This document shows positions 48,354-57,449 of a DNA stretch of 64,000 nt, piece after piece (position 1 is the stretch's first letter; each line of letters begins with the position of its first letter). The position numbers and the translations under genes were made by a program. Source of the stretch: Pseudomonas tensinigenes (GTDB taxonomy: Bacteria; Pseudomonadota; Gammaproteobacteria; Pseudomonadales; Pseudomonadaceae); the NCBI RefSeq assembly GCF_014268445.2, contig NZ_CP077089.1, forward strand, positions 5,315,501-5,379,500, read 5' to 3'. Under the pieces are notes generated by a model. That model was not told where the DNA came from and searched no databases. It saw only the letters and a program-made list of their open reading frames with translations.

Positions 48354-49415
48354 TCAATCGTCCACGGCATCGAGAAACTCGTCTGCCACGGGCATTTCAC
48401 CCATTCGTGACGGGATGTTTAAACCGAAGTGCAGGTACGCGTGGCGCGTCACCACCCTGCCCCGTGGTGTGCGCATGATGTAACCCTGCTGAATCAGATA
48501 CGGTTCCAGCACATCCTCAATGGTGTGACGTTCTTCACTGATCGCAGCGGCGAGGCTGTCGATACCGACCGGGCCGCCATCGAACTTCTCGATCATGGTC
48601 AGCAGCAGACGCCGGTCCTGATGATCGAAACCATGTTCGTCGACATCCAGCAGGTTCAGCGCCAGATCCGCCACCGCTTTGGTGATATGGCCCTTGGCAC
48701 GCACTTCGGCGAAGTCGCGCACGCGGCGTAACAGACGGTTGGCAATTCGCGGTGTGCCACGGGCGCGACGAGCGATCTCGAAAGAACCTTCCGGATCCAG
48801 CGGCAGACCGAGAATCGCCGCCGAACGACTGACAATCGTCGCCAGATCAGCCGTGCTGTAGAACTCAAGACGCTGGACGATACCGAAGCGGTCACGCAAA
48901 GGATTGGTCAGCATGCCGGCGCGAGTGGTTGCGCCCACCAAAGTGAACGGCGGCAGATCGAGTTTGATCGAACGCGCGGCCGGTCCTTCACCGATCATGA
49001 TGTCGAGCTGGAAATCTTCCATCGCCGGGTACAGCACTTCTTCAACGATCGGCGACAAGCGATGGATTTCGTCGATGAACAACACGTCATGCGGTTCAAG
49101 ATTGGTCAGCAACGCGGCCAGATCTCCCGGACGCTCCAGTACCGGACCGGATGTGCTCTTGATCGATACGCCCATTTCCTGAGCGATGATGTTGGCCAGG
49201 GTGGTTTTACCCAGACCCGGCGGGCCGAAGATCAGCGTGTGGTCGAGGGATTCGCTACGGCCACGGGCGGCCTGGATGAACAGTTCCATCTGCTCGCGCA
49301 CGGTCGGCTGGCCAATATAGTCGGCCAGACTGACCGGGCGAATGGCCCGATCCTGGACTTCTTCGCGCTCGCGCGGGCTGTGCGCGGCGGTGATCAGACG
49401 ATCAGCTTCAATCAC
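48354..49415 (-). CDS. ruvB: Holliday junction helicase motor RuvB
   Basis: 353 aa AAA+ ATPase driving branch migration. Walker [21 protein letters not shown], Walker [10 protein letters not shown], sensor [18 protein letters not shown], and a C-terminal winged helix ending [19 protein letters not shown] start directly after the ruvA stop. Confidence 0.97.
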   Translation of the reverse strand: MIEADRLITAAHSPREREEVQDRAIRPVSLADYIGQPTVREQMELFIQAARGRSESLDHTLIFGPPGLGKTTLANIIAQEMGVSIKSTSGPVLERPGDLAALLTNLEPHDVLFIDEIHRLSPIVEEVLYPAMEDFQLDIMIGEGPAARSIKLDLPPFTLVGATTRAGMLTNPLRDRFGIVQRLEFYSTADLATIVSRSAAILGLPLDPEGSFEIARRARGTPRIANRLLRRVRDFAEVRAKGHITKAVADLALNLLDVDEHGFDHQDRRLLLTMIEKFDGGPVGIDSLAAAISEERHTIEDVLEPYLIQQGYIMRTPRGRVVTRHAYLHFGLNIPSRMGEMPVADEFLDAVDD

Positions 49416-50024
49416 TTAAATCATTCCCTTCAGGGCGCGGCGGATCAGGTCTTCACTGCTCAAATTCTTGTCCTTGATGGCGGTAATCGCCTTGCTCGCT
49501 TCCTGCGGTTTGTAACCCAGGGAAATCAGCGCGCTGACCGCATCGTTTTCGGCGGTATTGACCGGCGCCGGGCCGTCCGGTTGATTCGGTACCAGCGCGA
49601 ACATGGCCGGCGTAGTTTCCCAGGCCTTGAAGCGGTCTTTCAGCTCGACCAGCAGACGCTCGGCGGTTTTCTTGCCGACACCCGGTACTTTGGTCAGCGC
49701 CGAGGTGTCCTGAGACTGCACACAGCGGATCAGTTCGTCGACTTCCAGGCTCGACATCAAAGCCAGCGCCAGTTTTGGCCCGACACCATTGAGACGGATC
49801 AACTCGCGAAAAAAGTCTCGCTCACGCTTGCCGGCAAAACCATAGAGTAACTGCGCGTCTTCGCGTACGACCAAATGGGTGTGCAGGGTCAGTGGTTCAC
49901 CGACCGACGGCAGACGATAAAGGGTGGTCATGGGCACTTCCAGCTCATACCCGAGGCCGTTTACATCCAGAATCAGGTGCGGCGGCTGTTTCTCAGCCAG
50001 GGTGCCGCGCAAGCGTCCAATCAC
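49416..50024 (-). CDS. ruvA: Holliday junction DNA helicase subunit RuvA
   Basis: 202 aa. N-terminal OB fold ([32 protein letters not shown]), two helix-hairpin-helix motifs ([30 protein letters not shown]), and C-terminal domain III binding RuvB. Adjacent to ruvB; 116 nt after ruvC. Confidence 0.97.
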   Translation of the reverse strand: MIGRLRGTLAEKQPPHLILDVNGLGYELEVPMTTLYRLPSVGEPLTLHTHLVVREDAQLLYGFAGKRERDFFRELIRLNGVGPKLALALMSSLEVDELIRCVQSQDTSALTKVPGVGKKTAERLLVELKDRFKAWETTPAMFALVPNQPDGPAPVNTAENDAVSALISLGYKPQEASKAITAIKDKNLSSEDLIRRALKGMI

Positions 50025-50140
50025 GTTTCAGATCCTTGAGCGTTGGCCAGCCGTGGGCTGGCGACTATCGAAAGGCGAATTTCGCGCCGACGACTCAGGC
50101 GCAGGAAATCCTGCTTTCAAGAAAATTGATGCTGATGCTA

Positions 50141-50668
50141 TCAGAGACGCAGGCGCCCGCCACGACTGCGTGCCGTTCCCAAGCCGTGCGGCAGCAGACT
50201 GGAGCGCGTATGCGCATGACAAATGGCAATGGCCAGGGCGTCCGACGCATCGATTTGCGGTTTGCTGGTCAGCTTGAGCATATGCATGACCATCATCTGC
50301 ACCTGCTCTTTATTGGCGGCGCCAGTGCCGACTACAGCCTGCTTGACCTGAGTGGCCGTGTACTCGGCGATTTCCAGGCATTCTTCAGCGCCGGCAACAA
50401 TCGCAGCGCCACGAGCCTGCCCAAGCTTCAACGCCGAATCGGCGTTTTTCGCCATGAACACCTTTTCGATGCCCATGGTCACCGGGCCGTAGGTCTGGAT
50501 GATTTCGCGAACGCCGCGATAGACGATTTGCAGGCGTTCGTGCAGCTCGCCCGCACCGGTACGGATGCAGCCCGAAGCCACATAGATACAGCCGCCACGC
50601 CCGGTATCGCGAACAATGCCGTAACCGGTAATGCGCGAACCGGGGTCGATACCAAGAATTAAAGTCAT
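50141..50668 (-). CDS. ruvC: Holliday junction resolvase RuvC
   Basis: 175 aa endonuclease with an RNase-H-like fold. Acidic catalytic residues in [38 protein letters not shown] and [12 protein letters not shown]. First gene of ruvCAB. Confidence 0.97.
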   Translation of the reverse strand: MTLILGIDPGSRITGYGIVRDTGRGGCIYVASGCIRTGAGELHERLQIVYRGVREIIQTYGPVTMGIEKVFMAKNADSALKLGQARGAAIVAGAEECLEIAEYTATQVKQAVVGTGAANKEQVQMMVMHMLKLTSKPQIDASDALAIAICHAHTRSSLLPHGLGTARSRGGRLRL

Positions 50669-50720
50669 AACGCCTGCAGATTCGGTAAAAGCACGATTTT
50701 CAAATCAACCCATAACAAAT

Positions 50721-50808
50721 GTGGGAGCGAGCCTGCTCGCGAAAGCGGTTTCATCATCAGCAACGATGCTGCCTGAAAATCCGCCTTCGCGAGCAGGCTC
50801 GCTCCCAC
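50721..50808. repeat. REPIN, copy 8 (yebC 3' side)
   Basis: Inverted GTGGGAGCGAGCCTGCTCGC pair, 88 bp, 18 nt after the yebC stop codon. Confidence 0.9.
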
Positions 50809-50826
50809 ATTGAATCGTAGTCGCTC

Positions 50827-51573
50827 TTAACCGAGCTGAGCGGCCACGTCTTCCGGAATGTCCGCGTTGGAATAGACGTTCTGCACGTCATCCAGATCCT
50901 CAAGCATGTCGATCAGCTTGAGTACCTTCTCCGCACCTTCCAGATCCAGTTCGGCGCTGGTGGTCGGCTGCATGACGATTTCCGCGTCATCACCCTTGAA
51001 TCCAGCGGCTTCCAGCGCGTTACGCACCGCATAGAAGCTGGTAAACGAGGTGAACACATCAATCGAACCGTCTTCGTGGCTGACCACGTCATCGGCATCG
51101 GCTTCCAGCGCCGCTTCAGTCAGCGCGTCTTCATCGACGCCCGGCGCGAAGCTGATCTGGCCTTTGCGCTCGAACAAGTAAGCCACCGAACCGTCGGTAC
51201 CGAGGTTGCCACCGCATTTGCTGAACGCATGGCGCACAGCGGCTGCAGTACGGTTGCGGTTGTCGGTCATGCACTCGACCATCACCGCTACACCGCCCGG
51301 GCCGTAACCTTCGTAGGTCAGCTCTTCAACGTTGTCGGCTTCGGTGGCGCCGGCGCCACGCGCGACGGCACGGTCGATGATGTCGCGGCTCATGTTCGCG
51401 CTCAGGGCCTTGTCCAGCGCCAAACGCAGACGCGGATTGGAGCCCGGATCACCGCCGCCCTGACGGGCCGCAACGGTCAGTTCGCGGATCCACTTGGTGA
51501 AGATCTTGCCTCTCTTGGCATCCTGACGTTCTTTGCGGTGCTTGATGTTCGCCCACTTGGAATGACCTGCCAT
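50827..51573 (-). CDS. yebC: YebC/PmpR-family regulator
   Basis: 248 aa protein of the YebC/PmpR family. Starts [28 protein letters not shown]; the [19 protein letters not shown] segment (here [22 protein letters not shown]) is conserved. In P. aeruginosa PmpR represses the quinolone signal regulator; related proteins help ribosomes translate proline-rich stretches. ATG chosen from the family N-terminus; longer in-frame sequence runs into the aspS terminator. Confidence 0.95.
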   Translation of the reverse strand: MAGHSKWANIKHRKERQDAKRGKIFTKWIRELTVAARQGGGDPGSNPRLRLALDKALSANMSRDIIDRAVARGAGATEADNVEELTYEGYGPGGVAVMVECMTDNRNRTAAAVRHAFSKCGGNLGTDGSVAYLFERKGQISFAPGVDEDALTEAALEADADDVVSHEDGSIDVFTSFTSFYAVRNALEAAGFKGDDAEIVMQPTTSAELDLEGAEKVLKLIDMLEDLDDVQNVYSNADIPEDVAAQLG

Positions 51574-51660
51574 AACTCGCTCCGAATTCTCTTTGAAACG
51601 TTGCCCGCCCTGCTCATGCAGCGGCCAGCAAACAAAAAATCTCGACCTGCTCTCTCTATA

Positions 51661-51692
51661 GAAAGAAAAAAGGCGCATCCGAAGATGCGCCT
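51661..51692 (-). terminator. Terminator of aspS
   Basis: Stem AGGCGCATC / GATGCGCCT closed by a CGAA (TTCG on the minus strand) tetraloop, followed on the minus strand by TTTTTTCTTTC. It lies just after the aspS stop, so yebC must have its own promoter in the next 90 bp. Confidence 0.93.
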
Positions 51693-51703
51693 TCAGGCCC
51701 GTC

Positions 51704-53479
51704 TTACTCAGCCTTTGGCGTTTCGCGCAAACGAATGTGCAGCTCACGCAGTGCCTTGGCATCCACCACACCCGGCGCTTGCGTCATCACGTCGGCCGCG
51801 CTCTGGGTTTTCGGGAAGGCGATCACTTCACGGATCGACTGGGCGCCGGTCATCAGCATCACCAGACGGTCCAGACCGAAGGCCAGACCACCGTGCGGCG
51901 GTGCACCGTACTTCAGCGCGTCGAGCAGGAAGCCGAATTTCTCTTCCTGTTCCGCTTCATTGATACCCAGCAGACGGAAGACCGCTTGCTGCATTTCCTT
52001 GCGGTGGATACGGATCGAACCGCCACCCAGTTCGGTGCCGTTCAGCACCATGTCGTACGCACGGGACAGAGCGCCGGCCGGATTGGCTTCCAGCTCTTCA
52101 GGAGAGCACTTCGGCGCGGTGAACGGGTGGTGCAGCGCGGAGAAGCTGCCGTCGTCGTTTTCTTCGAACATCGGGAAGTCGACAACCCACATCGGTGCCC
52201 ACTCACAGGTCAGCAGCTTGAGGTCGTGACCGAGCTTGATACGCAGTGCGCCCAAGGCTTCGCTGACGATCTTGGCCTTGTCGGCGCCGAAGAACACGAT
52301 GTCACCGTCAACTGCACCCACGCGATCGAGGATGGCGTTGAGGTTTTCCAGCGGGATGTTTTTCACGATCGGCGATTGCAGACCGTCAACACCGGCAGCG
52401 CGCTCGTTGACCTTGATGTACGCCAGGCCCTTGGCACCGTAGATGCCGACGAACTTGGTGTAATCGTCGATCTGCTTGCGCGGCATGCTCGCCCCGCCTG
52501 GAACGCGCAGTGCGGCGATACGGCATTTCGGATCGTTGGCCGGGCCGCTGAACACTTTGAAATCGACTTCTTTCAGTTGATCGGCAACGTCGACCAGTTC
52601 CAGCGGGTTACGCAGGTCTGGCTTGTCGGAACCGTAACGGCGCATGGCTTCTTCGAAAGTCATGTGCGGGAAGTCGCCGAATTCCAGACCCAGCACTTCC
52701 TTGAACAGGTTGCGGATCATTTCTTCGGTCAGGCCCATGATCTCTTTTTCATCGAGGAAGCTGGTCTCGATGTCGATCTGGGTGAATTCTGGCTGACGGT
52801 CAGCGCGCAGGTCTTCGTCGCGGAAGCACTTGGCGATCTGGTAGTAACGGTCGAAGCCAGCGACCATCAGCAGTTGCTTGAACAGCTGTGGCGATTGCGG
52901 CAGGGCGAAGAACGAACCGGCGTGGGTACGGCTTGGCACCAGATAGTCACGCGCACCTTCAGGAGTCGCACGGGTCAGGATCGGCGTTTCAACGTCGAGG
53001 AAGCCGTTTTCGTCGAGGAAACGACGGATGCTGGTGGTCATGCGCGAACGCAGGCGCAGCTTCTCGGCCATTTCCGGACGACGCAGGTCGAGGAAGCGAT
53101 AACGCAGACGGGTTTCTTCACCAACGTCGGAGAACTCGTTCAGCGGGAACGGCGGGGTTTCCGACTCGTTCAGCACTTCCAGTTCGTAACCCAGCACTTC
53201 GATCATGCCCGACGCCATGTTGGCGTTGGTGGCACCGGCCGGACGCAGACGCACCTTGCCGGTGATCTTCACCACGTACTCGCTGCGCACGCGATCGGCA
53301 GCGGCGAAGCTCTCGGCGCGATCCGGATCGAAAACCACCTGGGCCAGACCGTCACGATCACGGATATCGAGGAAAATCACCCCGCCGTGGTCGCGACGAC
53401 GGTGAACCCATCCGCAAAGGGTAATTTCCTGGCCTTCCAGGCTTTCGTTCAGTTGGCCGCAATAGTGGCTGCGCATCAT
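51704..53479 (-). CDS. aspS: Aspartyl-tRNA synthetase
   Basis: 591 aa class II synthetase. N-terminal OB fold ([44 protein letters not shown]), class II motif 2 region [20 protein letters not shown], bacterial GAD insertion, and motif 3 [16 protein letters not shown]. In P. aeruginosa this enzyme is non-discriminating (charges Asp onto tRNA-Asn as well); the same is plausible here but not readable from motifs alone. Confidence 0.97.
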   Translation of the reverse strand: MMRSHYCGQLNESLEGQEITLCGWVHRRRDHGGVIFLDIRDRDGLAQVVFDPDRAESFAAADRVRSEYVVKITGKVRLRPAGATNANMASGMIEVLGYELEVLNESETPPFPLNEFSDVGEETRLRYRFLDLRRPEMAEKLRLRSRMTTSIRRFLDENGFLDVETPILTRATPEGARDYLVPSRTHAGSFFALPQSPQLFKQLLMVAGFDRYYQIAKCFRDEDLRADRQPEFTQIDIETSFLDEKEIMGLTEEMIRNLFKEVLGLEFGDFPHMTFEEAMRRYGSDKPDLRNPLELVDVADQLKEVDFKVFSGPANDPKCRIAALRVPGGASMPRKQIDDYTKFVGIYGAKGLAYIKVNERAAGVDGLQSPIVKNIPLENLNAILDRVGAVDGDIVFFGADKAKIVSEALGALRIKLGHDLKLLTCEWAPMWVVDFPMFEENDDGSFSALHHPFTAPKCSPEELEANPAGALSRAYDMVLNGTELGGGSIRIHRKEMQQAVFRLLGINEAEQEEKFGFLLDALKYGAPPHGGLAFGLDRLVMLMTGAQSIREVIAFPKTQSAADVMTQAPGVVDAKALRELHIRLRETPKAE

Positions 53480-53560
53480 GGTCGTGGTTCGCTTCTCGTA
53501 ATTCGAAAAATTCGGTGGAGCTCCCGTTGCTTTTCAAGCAATGCGGAACTCACGCGTGTC

Positions 53561-53579
53561 GTTCAACCCGGGGTTGAAC
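53561..53579. other. Perfect 9-1-9 palindrome upstream of aspS
   Basis: GTTCAACCC-G-GGGTTGAAC, ending just before the fmdB-type stop codon and 82 nt upstream of the aspS start. No T run follows, so an operator or mRNA hairpin is more likely than a terminator. Confidence 0.5.
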
Positions 53580-53580
53580 C

Positions 53581-53802
53581 CTAGTCAGATTTGTCGCCAC
53601 CGGCCAGGTTCTTCTTGGCGCCGGTCTTGAAATCGGTTTCGTACCAACCGCCGCCGCTGAGGCGAAAGCCTGGCATCGACAGTTGTTTCTTGAGCTCTGG
53701 CGCCTGACAGGCAGGGCAGTCGACCAGCGGGGCCTCGCTGATCTTTTGAATGGCTTCCAACTGATGACCACAGGAAGCACATTGATAATCGTACATCGGC
53801 AT
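53581..53802 (-). CDS. FmdB-family zinc-ribbon protein
   Basis: 73 aa protein with an N-terminal zinc ribbon: MPMYDYQCASCGHQLEAIQKISEAPLVDCPACQAP holds two CxxC pairs. The C-terminal GFRLSGGGWYETDF is a common family segment. Function unknown despite the 'regulatory protein FmdB' label. Located just before aspS in the same direction, an arrangement widespread in pseudomonads. Confidence 0.9.
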   Translation of the reverse strand: MPMYDYQCASCGHQLEAIQKISEAPLVDCPACQAPELKKQLSMPGFRLSGGGWYETDFKTGAKKNLAGGDKSD

Positions 53803-53877
53803 GGGGGTGTCTCGGCGATCAGATTGCCACCGCGCGCAGGGCTTTGCGGCGAAAGAGCGGGATTATATCGATTAAAC

Positions 53878-53911
53878 GCGGGCTGTGCAGCCGTAAGACT
53901 GCACAGCCCGC
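53878..53911 (-). terminator. Strong hairpin after the ribbon-helix-helix gene
   Basis: 13-bp perfect stem GCGGGCTGTGCAG / CTGCACAGCCCGC with an 8-nt loop, 33 nt after the stop of the minus-strand ribbon-helix-helix gene. The following T run is short (GTTT). Confidence 0.7.
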
Positions 53912-53943
53912 AACCTCGTTTGCAACCGCTGCTTCGCGCCGAC

Positions 53944-54264
53944 TCAGCTTCCCTGGCCTGCACTCATCACACAGACCACCCGCACCAGTGCGCTGAAATT
54001 TTTAACCCCGCCATGACGCAGATGCACTTCCCGGTCGACGTGGGACAACAGCGAACTGATCGAACAGCTGTTATTCCTGGCCATGTTGCCCAGAATATTC
54101 CAGTAAACCTGTTCCAGTCGCAGGCATGTCGCGAATCCGTTCAAACGCACGGATCGGGACAGCGGCTGAACCAATGACATGTCGAACTCGCTGACGAACG
54201 GATCGAATTTCAACTCATGCGGCAAGCCGACAACCCTGTCGCTTCGCCTGTCTCCCTCTACCAT
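53944..54264 (-). CDS. Ribbon-helix-helix domain protein
   Basis: 106 aa. Residues about 35-100 (RSVRLNGFATCLRLEQVYWNILGNMARNNSCSISSLLSHVDRE...NFSALVRVVCV) fit the RHH_4 type of ribbon-helix-helix fold, usually DNA-binding. ATG chosen for AAAGGAGTGTC and because further upstream codons lack protein character. Target unknown. Same direction as dps-like gene upstream and fmdB downstream. Confidence 0.78.
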   Translation of the reverse strand: MVEGDRRSDRVVGLPHELKFDPFVSEFDMSLVQPLSRSVRLNGFATCLRLEQVYWNILGNMARNNSCSISSLLSHVDREVHLRHGGVKNFSALVRVVCVMSAGQGS

Positions 54265-54447
54265 ATCGTTGACACTCCTTTGCCATCTCTGCTGGTTTTC
54301 AAAGCCACATCCTGTGACTTCATAAAAGCGCAGACGCAAAGTTATATCCAGATGACTTATTGACCATAGCCGTAGGATAAGCCAACGATACAGGTAAGAT
54401 TCCGGACTGCCCGCGAGCACGCCCTCAGACGTGCCCTCGGGCCTTGA

Positions 54448-54918
54448 TCAGGCTTCGAGCAACGCACGCAACATCCACGCGGTTTTCTCGTGAACCTGCA
54501 TGCGCTGGGTCAGCAAGTCTGCCGTTGGCTCATCACTGACCTTGTCGAGCAGCGGGAAGATACCGCGCGCAGTGCGAGTCACCGCTTCCTGGCCGTCGAC
54601 CAGTTGTCTGATCATGTCCTCGGCACTCGGCACCCCCTCCTCCTCTTTGATGGAAGAAAGGCGTGCATACGTGGCATAGGCGCCCGGCGCCGGAAAGCCC
54701 AATGCGCGAATACGCTCGGCGATCGAGTCCACAGCCAGCGCCAGCTCGTTGTATTGCTCTTCGAACATCAAGTGCAGCGTACGAAACATCGGACCGGTGA
54801 CGTTCCAGTGGAAGTTATGGGTTTTCAGATACAGCACGTAGGTGTCCGACAGCAGACGCGACAAGCCTTCGACGATGGACTTGCGATCTTCTTCACTGAT
54901 ACCGATATCGATTGCCAT
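54448..54918 (-). CDS. Dps/ferritin-like DNA-protection protein
   Basis: 156 aa Dps-family protein forming an iron-storing dodecamer. Ferroxidase ligands lie in [48 protein letters not shown]. Protects DNA from peroxide by oxidising Fe(II). Starts [15 protein letters not shown]. Corresponds by order to the dps-like gene near aspS in P. aeruginosa. Confidence 0.93.
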   Translation of the reverse strand: MAIDIGISEEDRKSIVEGLSRLLSDTYVLYLKTHNFHWNVTGPMFRTLHLMFEEQYNELALAVDSIAERIRALGFPAPGAYATYARLSSIKEEEGVPSAEDMIRQLVDGQEAVTRTARGIFPLLDKVSDEPTADLLTQRMQVHEKTAWMLRALLEA

Positions 54919-55231
54919 GTTTTACCCCCTAACGGCGATTGAATTCATCCAACAGGTGCAGACCCACTCTAGCAAGGCTGTCGACACCCCGCAGCCCCGA
55001 TCAGGTGCAGCCACTGCGACAAATAGACCGAGGCGATGCCGCTGGCCGGGCTGATTTGAGTAGCCGCAGGCTTTGCTGTTAAATAGGCAGTGTGTCGCCA
55101 TGCCCCATTTTTCGGGGTGTTGCGCATAGGCTGATGCCGTGAACGTGTCCACCGCCTCTTATTTTGTTCCGAAGCGAACCGTGCGCCTTCAGCTCTTCCT
55201 TGTGAGCCGTCATAAACGTGAGCCAATCAAA
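54919..55231. other. Divergent promoter region, dps-like gene / membrane cold-shock gene
   Basis: 313 bp with no credible gene. I see no clear OxyR, Fur or other recognisable dyad. Confidence 0.6.
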
Positions 55232-55834
55232 ATGTTGAAAATCGTCCACCTGCTAATGGGCGCAGCGGCATTGCTGCTGTCGTTCATACCCAGCTTGAAA
55301 TCCGAAGCCGTTCCCTACCTGCAACAACCCGATGCACTTTACCTGGCCTTTTTCGGCCTGCTGAACCTAGTCATCGCTCCAGTAATTCCTTACTGGAACA
55401 AAGGCCCGCGTCAGCATCTGCAAAATCTGGTCAGCGCTCTTCTGGTGCTGACCGTCGTCCTGCAAACCTTGACCCTGATCGCCCCGATGCCCGTCATCGC
55501 CGGCCAGCCAGCCGTGCTGTTCACCCTGGTGATCGCGCTGGTTGCCGTGGTCTTGCACCTGGCGGTGAGCTTCTATCGTTCTTCACCTGCTGCCGCTCCA
55601 ACCAGCTATGACATGACCAACCGTGATACCGGTACCGTCAAGTGGTTCAACACCTCCAAAGGCTTCGGCTTTATCTCCCGGGATTCCGGTGATGATATTT
55701 TCGTGCACTTCCGTGCCATCCGTGGCGAAGGCCACCGCGTACTGGTCGAAGGCCAGCGCGTGGAATTCTCGGTGATGAACCGGGACAAGGGCCTGCAAGC
55801 CGAGGACGTGATCGCCGCCTTGCCGCGGCGCTGA
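55232..55834 (+). CDS. Membrane protein fused to a cold-shock domain
   Basis: 200 aa. Residues 1-115 hold three or four hydrophobic helices ([73 protein letters not shown]); residues about 130-198 are a complete cold-shock domain with RNP motifs KGFGFIS and [11 protein letters not shown] at 55232 starts [10 protein letters not shown]. The nucleic-acid-binding domain would be anchored at the inner membrane. Similar genes exist beside dps in other pseudomonads; the role is unknown. Confidence 0.88.
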   Translation: MLKIVHLLMGAAALLLSFIPSLKSEAVPYLQQPDALYLAFFGLLNLVIAPVIPYWNKGPRQHLQNLVSALLVLTVVLQTLTLIAPMPVIAGQPAVLFTLVIALVAVVLHLAVSFYRSSPAAAPTSYDMTNRDTGTVKWFNTSKGFGFISRDSGDDIFVHFRAIRGEGHRVLVEGQRVEFSVMNRDKGLQAEDVIAALPRR

Positions 55835-55845
55835 TCCAAGGCAAT

Positions 55846-55883
55846 AAAAAACCGCGTGCAGCCTGGCTGTACGCGGTTTTTTT
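55846..55883 (+). terminator. Terminator after the membrane cold-shock gene
   Basis: Stem AAACCGCGT / ACGCGGTTT with inner CAGCC/GGCTG pairing, then a T run; A run on the left. Placed between convergent genes, it could serve slyX as well. Confidence 0.88.
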
Positions 55884-55917
55884 ATGTCTGCACTTTCTAT
55901 TCAAGCAAATGGCGCAC

Positions 55918-56124
55918 TCAATAGTGCGGCGGTGGCGCTTCTTCTTCGAACGATTCGAACTGCCCGACCATCTCTTCCTGACGCTTGAGCAGTGCCGCCA
56001 TCTGCAATTGCAGGCGATCAACCACACGCTGCTGCGCGACCAGCACGTCGTTCAACGACTGGATGGTGTCATCCTGAAACGCCAGACGGCTTTCCAGATC
56101 GGTAACGCGTTGTTCCAGGCTCAT
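55918..56124 (-). CDS. slyX: SlyX family protein
   Basis: 68 aa, mostly one coiled coil ([52 protein letters not shown]) with the family's C-terminal PPPHY. Function unknown. Three nt after the HIT gene, so the two are co-transcribed. Confidence 0.93.
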   Translation of the reverse strand: MSLEQRVTDLESRLAFQDDTIQSLNDVLVAQQRVVDRLQLQMAALLKRQEEMVGQFESFEEEAPPPHY

Positions 56125-56127
56125 GTT

Positions 56128-56553
56128 TCAGCCCTCCAGAAACGTGAAGTCTTCGGTCAGCACCAGACGCAAGCGTTCGCGAATGGCCGTCACTTGCTCG
56201 GCGCTATAAGGCTTGGCCGGGTGTTTGCCCCAGACCGGCGCCGGCCAGGCGGCGTCATCGCGTTTGCGCACAATCACGTGCATGTGCAATTGGCTGACGA
56301 CGTTACCCAGCGTCGCCACGTTCATTTTGTCCGCATCCAGCAAATCCTTGAGCAACTCGGCCAGCGCGGTGGTTTCCAGCCATAACTGCTGTTGATCGGC
56401 GACATCCAACTGAAACAACTCGCTGATATCGTCGCGACGAGGCACCAGGATGAACCACGGATAGTTGCTGTCATTGGACAGCAACAGTCGGCAGAGCGGG
56501 AAGTCACCAAGGGTCAGCGTGTCCTGTTGAAGTCGTGAATCTAAAGCAAACAC
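56128..56553 (-). CDS. HIT-domain nucleotide hydrolase family protein
   Basis: 141 aa. HIT motif present as VVSQLHMHVIVRKRDD: two histidines (HxH) instead of the full HxHxH; the central nucleophile His would be retained. PVWGKHPAKPY is a conserved tail in this subfamily. Start assigned to GTG (MFALDSRLQQDTL) with CCGGAG upstream; longer in-frame starts lack a ribosome site. Substrate unknown. Confidence 0.85.
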   Translation of the reverse strand: MFALDSRLQQDTLTLGDFPLCRLLLSNDSNYPWFILVPRRDDISELFQLDVADQQQLWLETTALAELLKDLLDADKMNVATLGNVVSQLHMHVIVRKRDDAAWPAPVWGKHPAKPYSAEQVTAIRERLRLVLTEDFTFLEG

Positions 56554-57449
56554 TGCGCGCACTCCGGCTGATCGACATTTTGAGCTTAGCGGCGATCCCG
56601 CAGGACGCAGCACCAAGCGACAGACCGGCAGCATACCTGCGATTGCGCCAGCCTTCACGACAGCTGTGCCCTCTTGTCATTCGCCGCACGCCCCGACATG
56701 GGACATTTACCGACACGTTGCACCAGCAAAGAACCGGGAACGGCAATGAACACACGCAAATGACCGAAAACCCCTGATGTGCTCAAGATCACCCACTCAC
56801 CAAGCTGTGTGATTACAGAACAGCGTGTGTGTTTTTTTGCACCAAAACCGCACAGTGCGTCTACGCTCATGCGTCGAAGCATCCGCCGAATACTCACTCA
56901 CGGGGTGAACCGGTAACGTTTTTGGCTGTCGCGGGCAGCGGACGCAGTGGCAACACCAATACAGGAATGGCGTCAAGCCCTTGTAAAAATAGGCTTTGCG
57001 CCCCGTATTCATGAGGTTTTTACAGGTAACACGCGCTGTGCAGAAAAATAACCGCACTGACATTGCGGTTTGTGCACGCTTGTTGCATTCGCAGACATAT
57101 GGACTATAAGCGCACCACACGATGTGGATGCCTCAAGCCCAACAAAAACAGTGGCAGGGTTGCCCGATGGAGATTCAAGTGTTTTGCCAGGGACTCTTTT
57201 TTAGCGATGCAAACGGCTAAAAAAACAGCGAGAAAGTTGTAGGCCCGATTGCATCGGTACTGTGAATTTGCGACATCTACACAACCGTTTGCGACAGCGT
57301 CGTAAAGAAGGTGAAAGGTTAGATTCGCAAGTATCGCCAACATTGTCGGCGTGATATAAGTTTGCGCCGACACAAAAAGAAAGAGCCGCCCAGATAATAA
57401 AACAGGTGGGACGGCAGTACTCTTCTAAAAACCAAAGGAGCAAATCACG
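56554..57449. other. Long AT-richer intergenic region before the oprD-type gene
   Basis: About 900 bp without a credible gene; short ORFs here (for example minus-strand 57104-57373) lack ribosome sites and family resemblance. It holds an AACCGCA-n7-TGCGGTT inverted repeat (57050-57070), a TTTTTTAGC / GCTAAAAAA repeat (57197-57224) and two TTTGCGACA repeats. Large enough for a small RNA, for which I see no direct evidence. Confidence 0.6.
57267..57296 (-). promoter_or_regulatory. ArgR-like direct half-sites upstream of the oprD-type gene
   Basis: TTTGCGACA at 57267 and again at 57288 (TGTCGCAAA on the minus strand), exactly 21 bp apart. Pseudomonas ArgR half-sites are TGTCGC-N8-AA direct repeats of about this period, and ArgR activates oprD in P. 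aeruginosa. The AA positions are not well matched. Confidence 0.5.

Noticed and set aside
57104..57373. 89-aa minus-strand ORF upstream of the oprD-type gene
   Set aside because: No ribosome site, no family resemblance, and it overlaps regulatory-looking repeats; probably chance.
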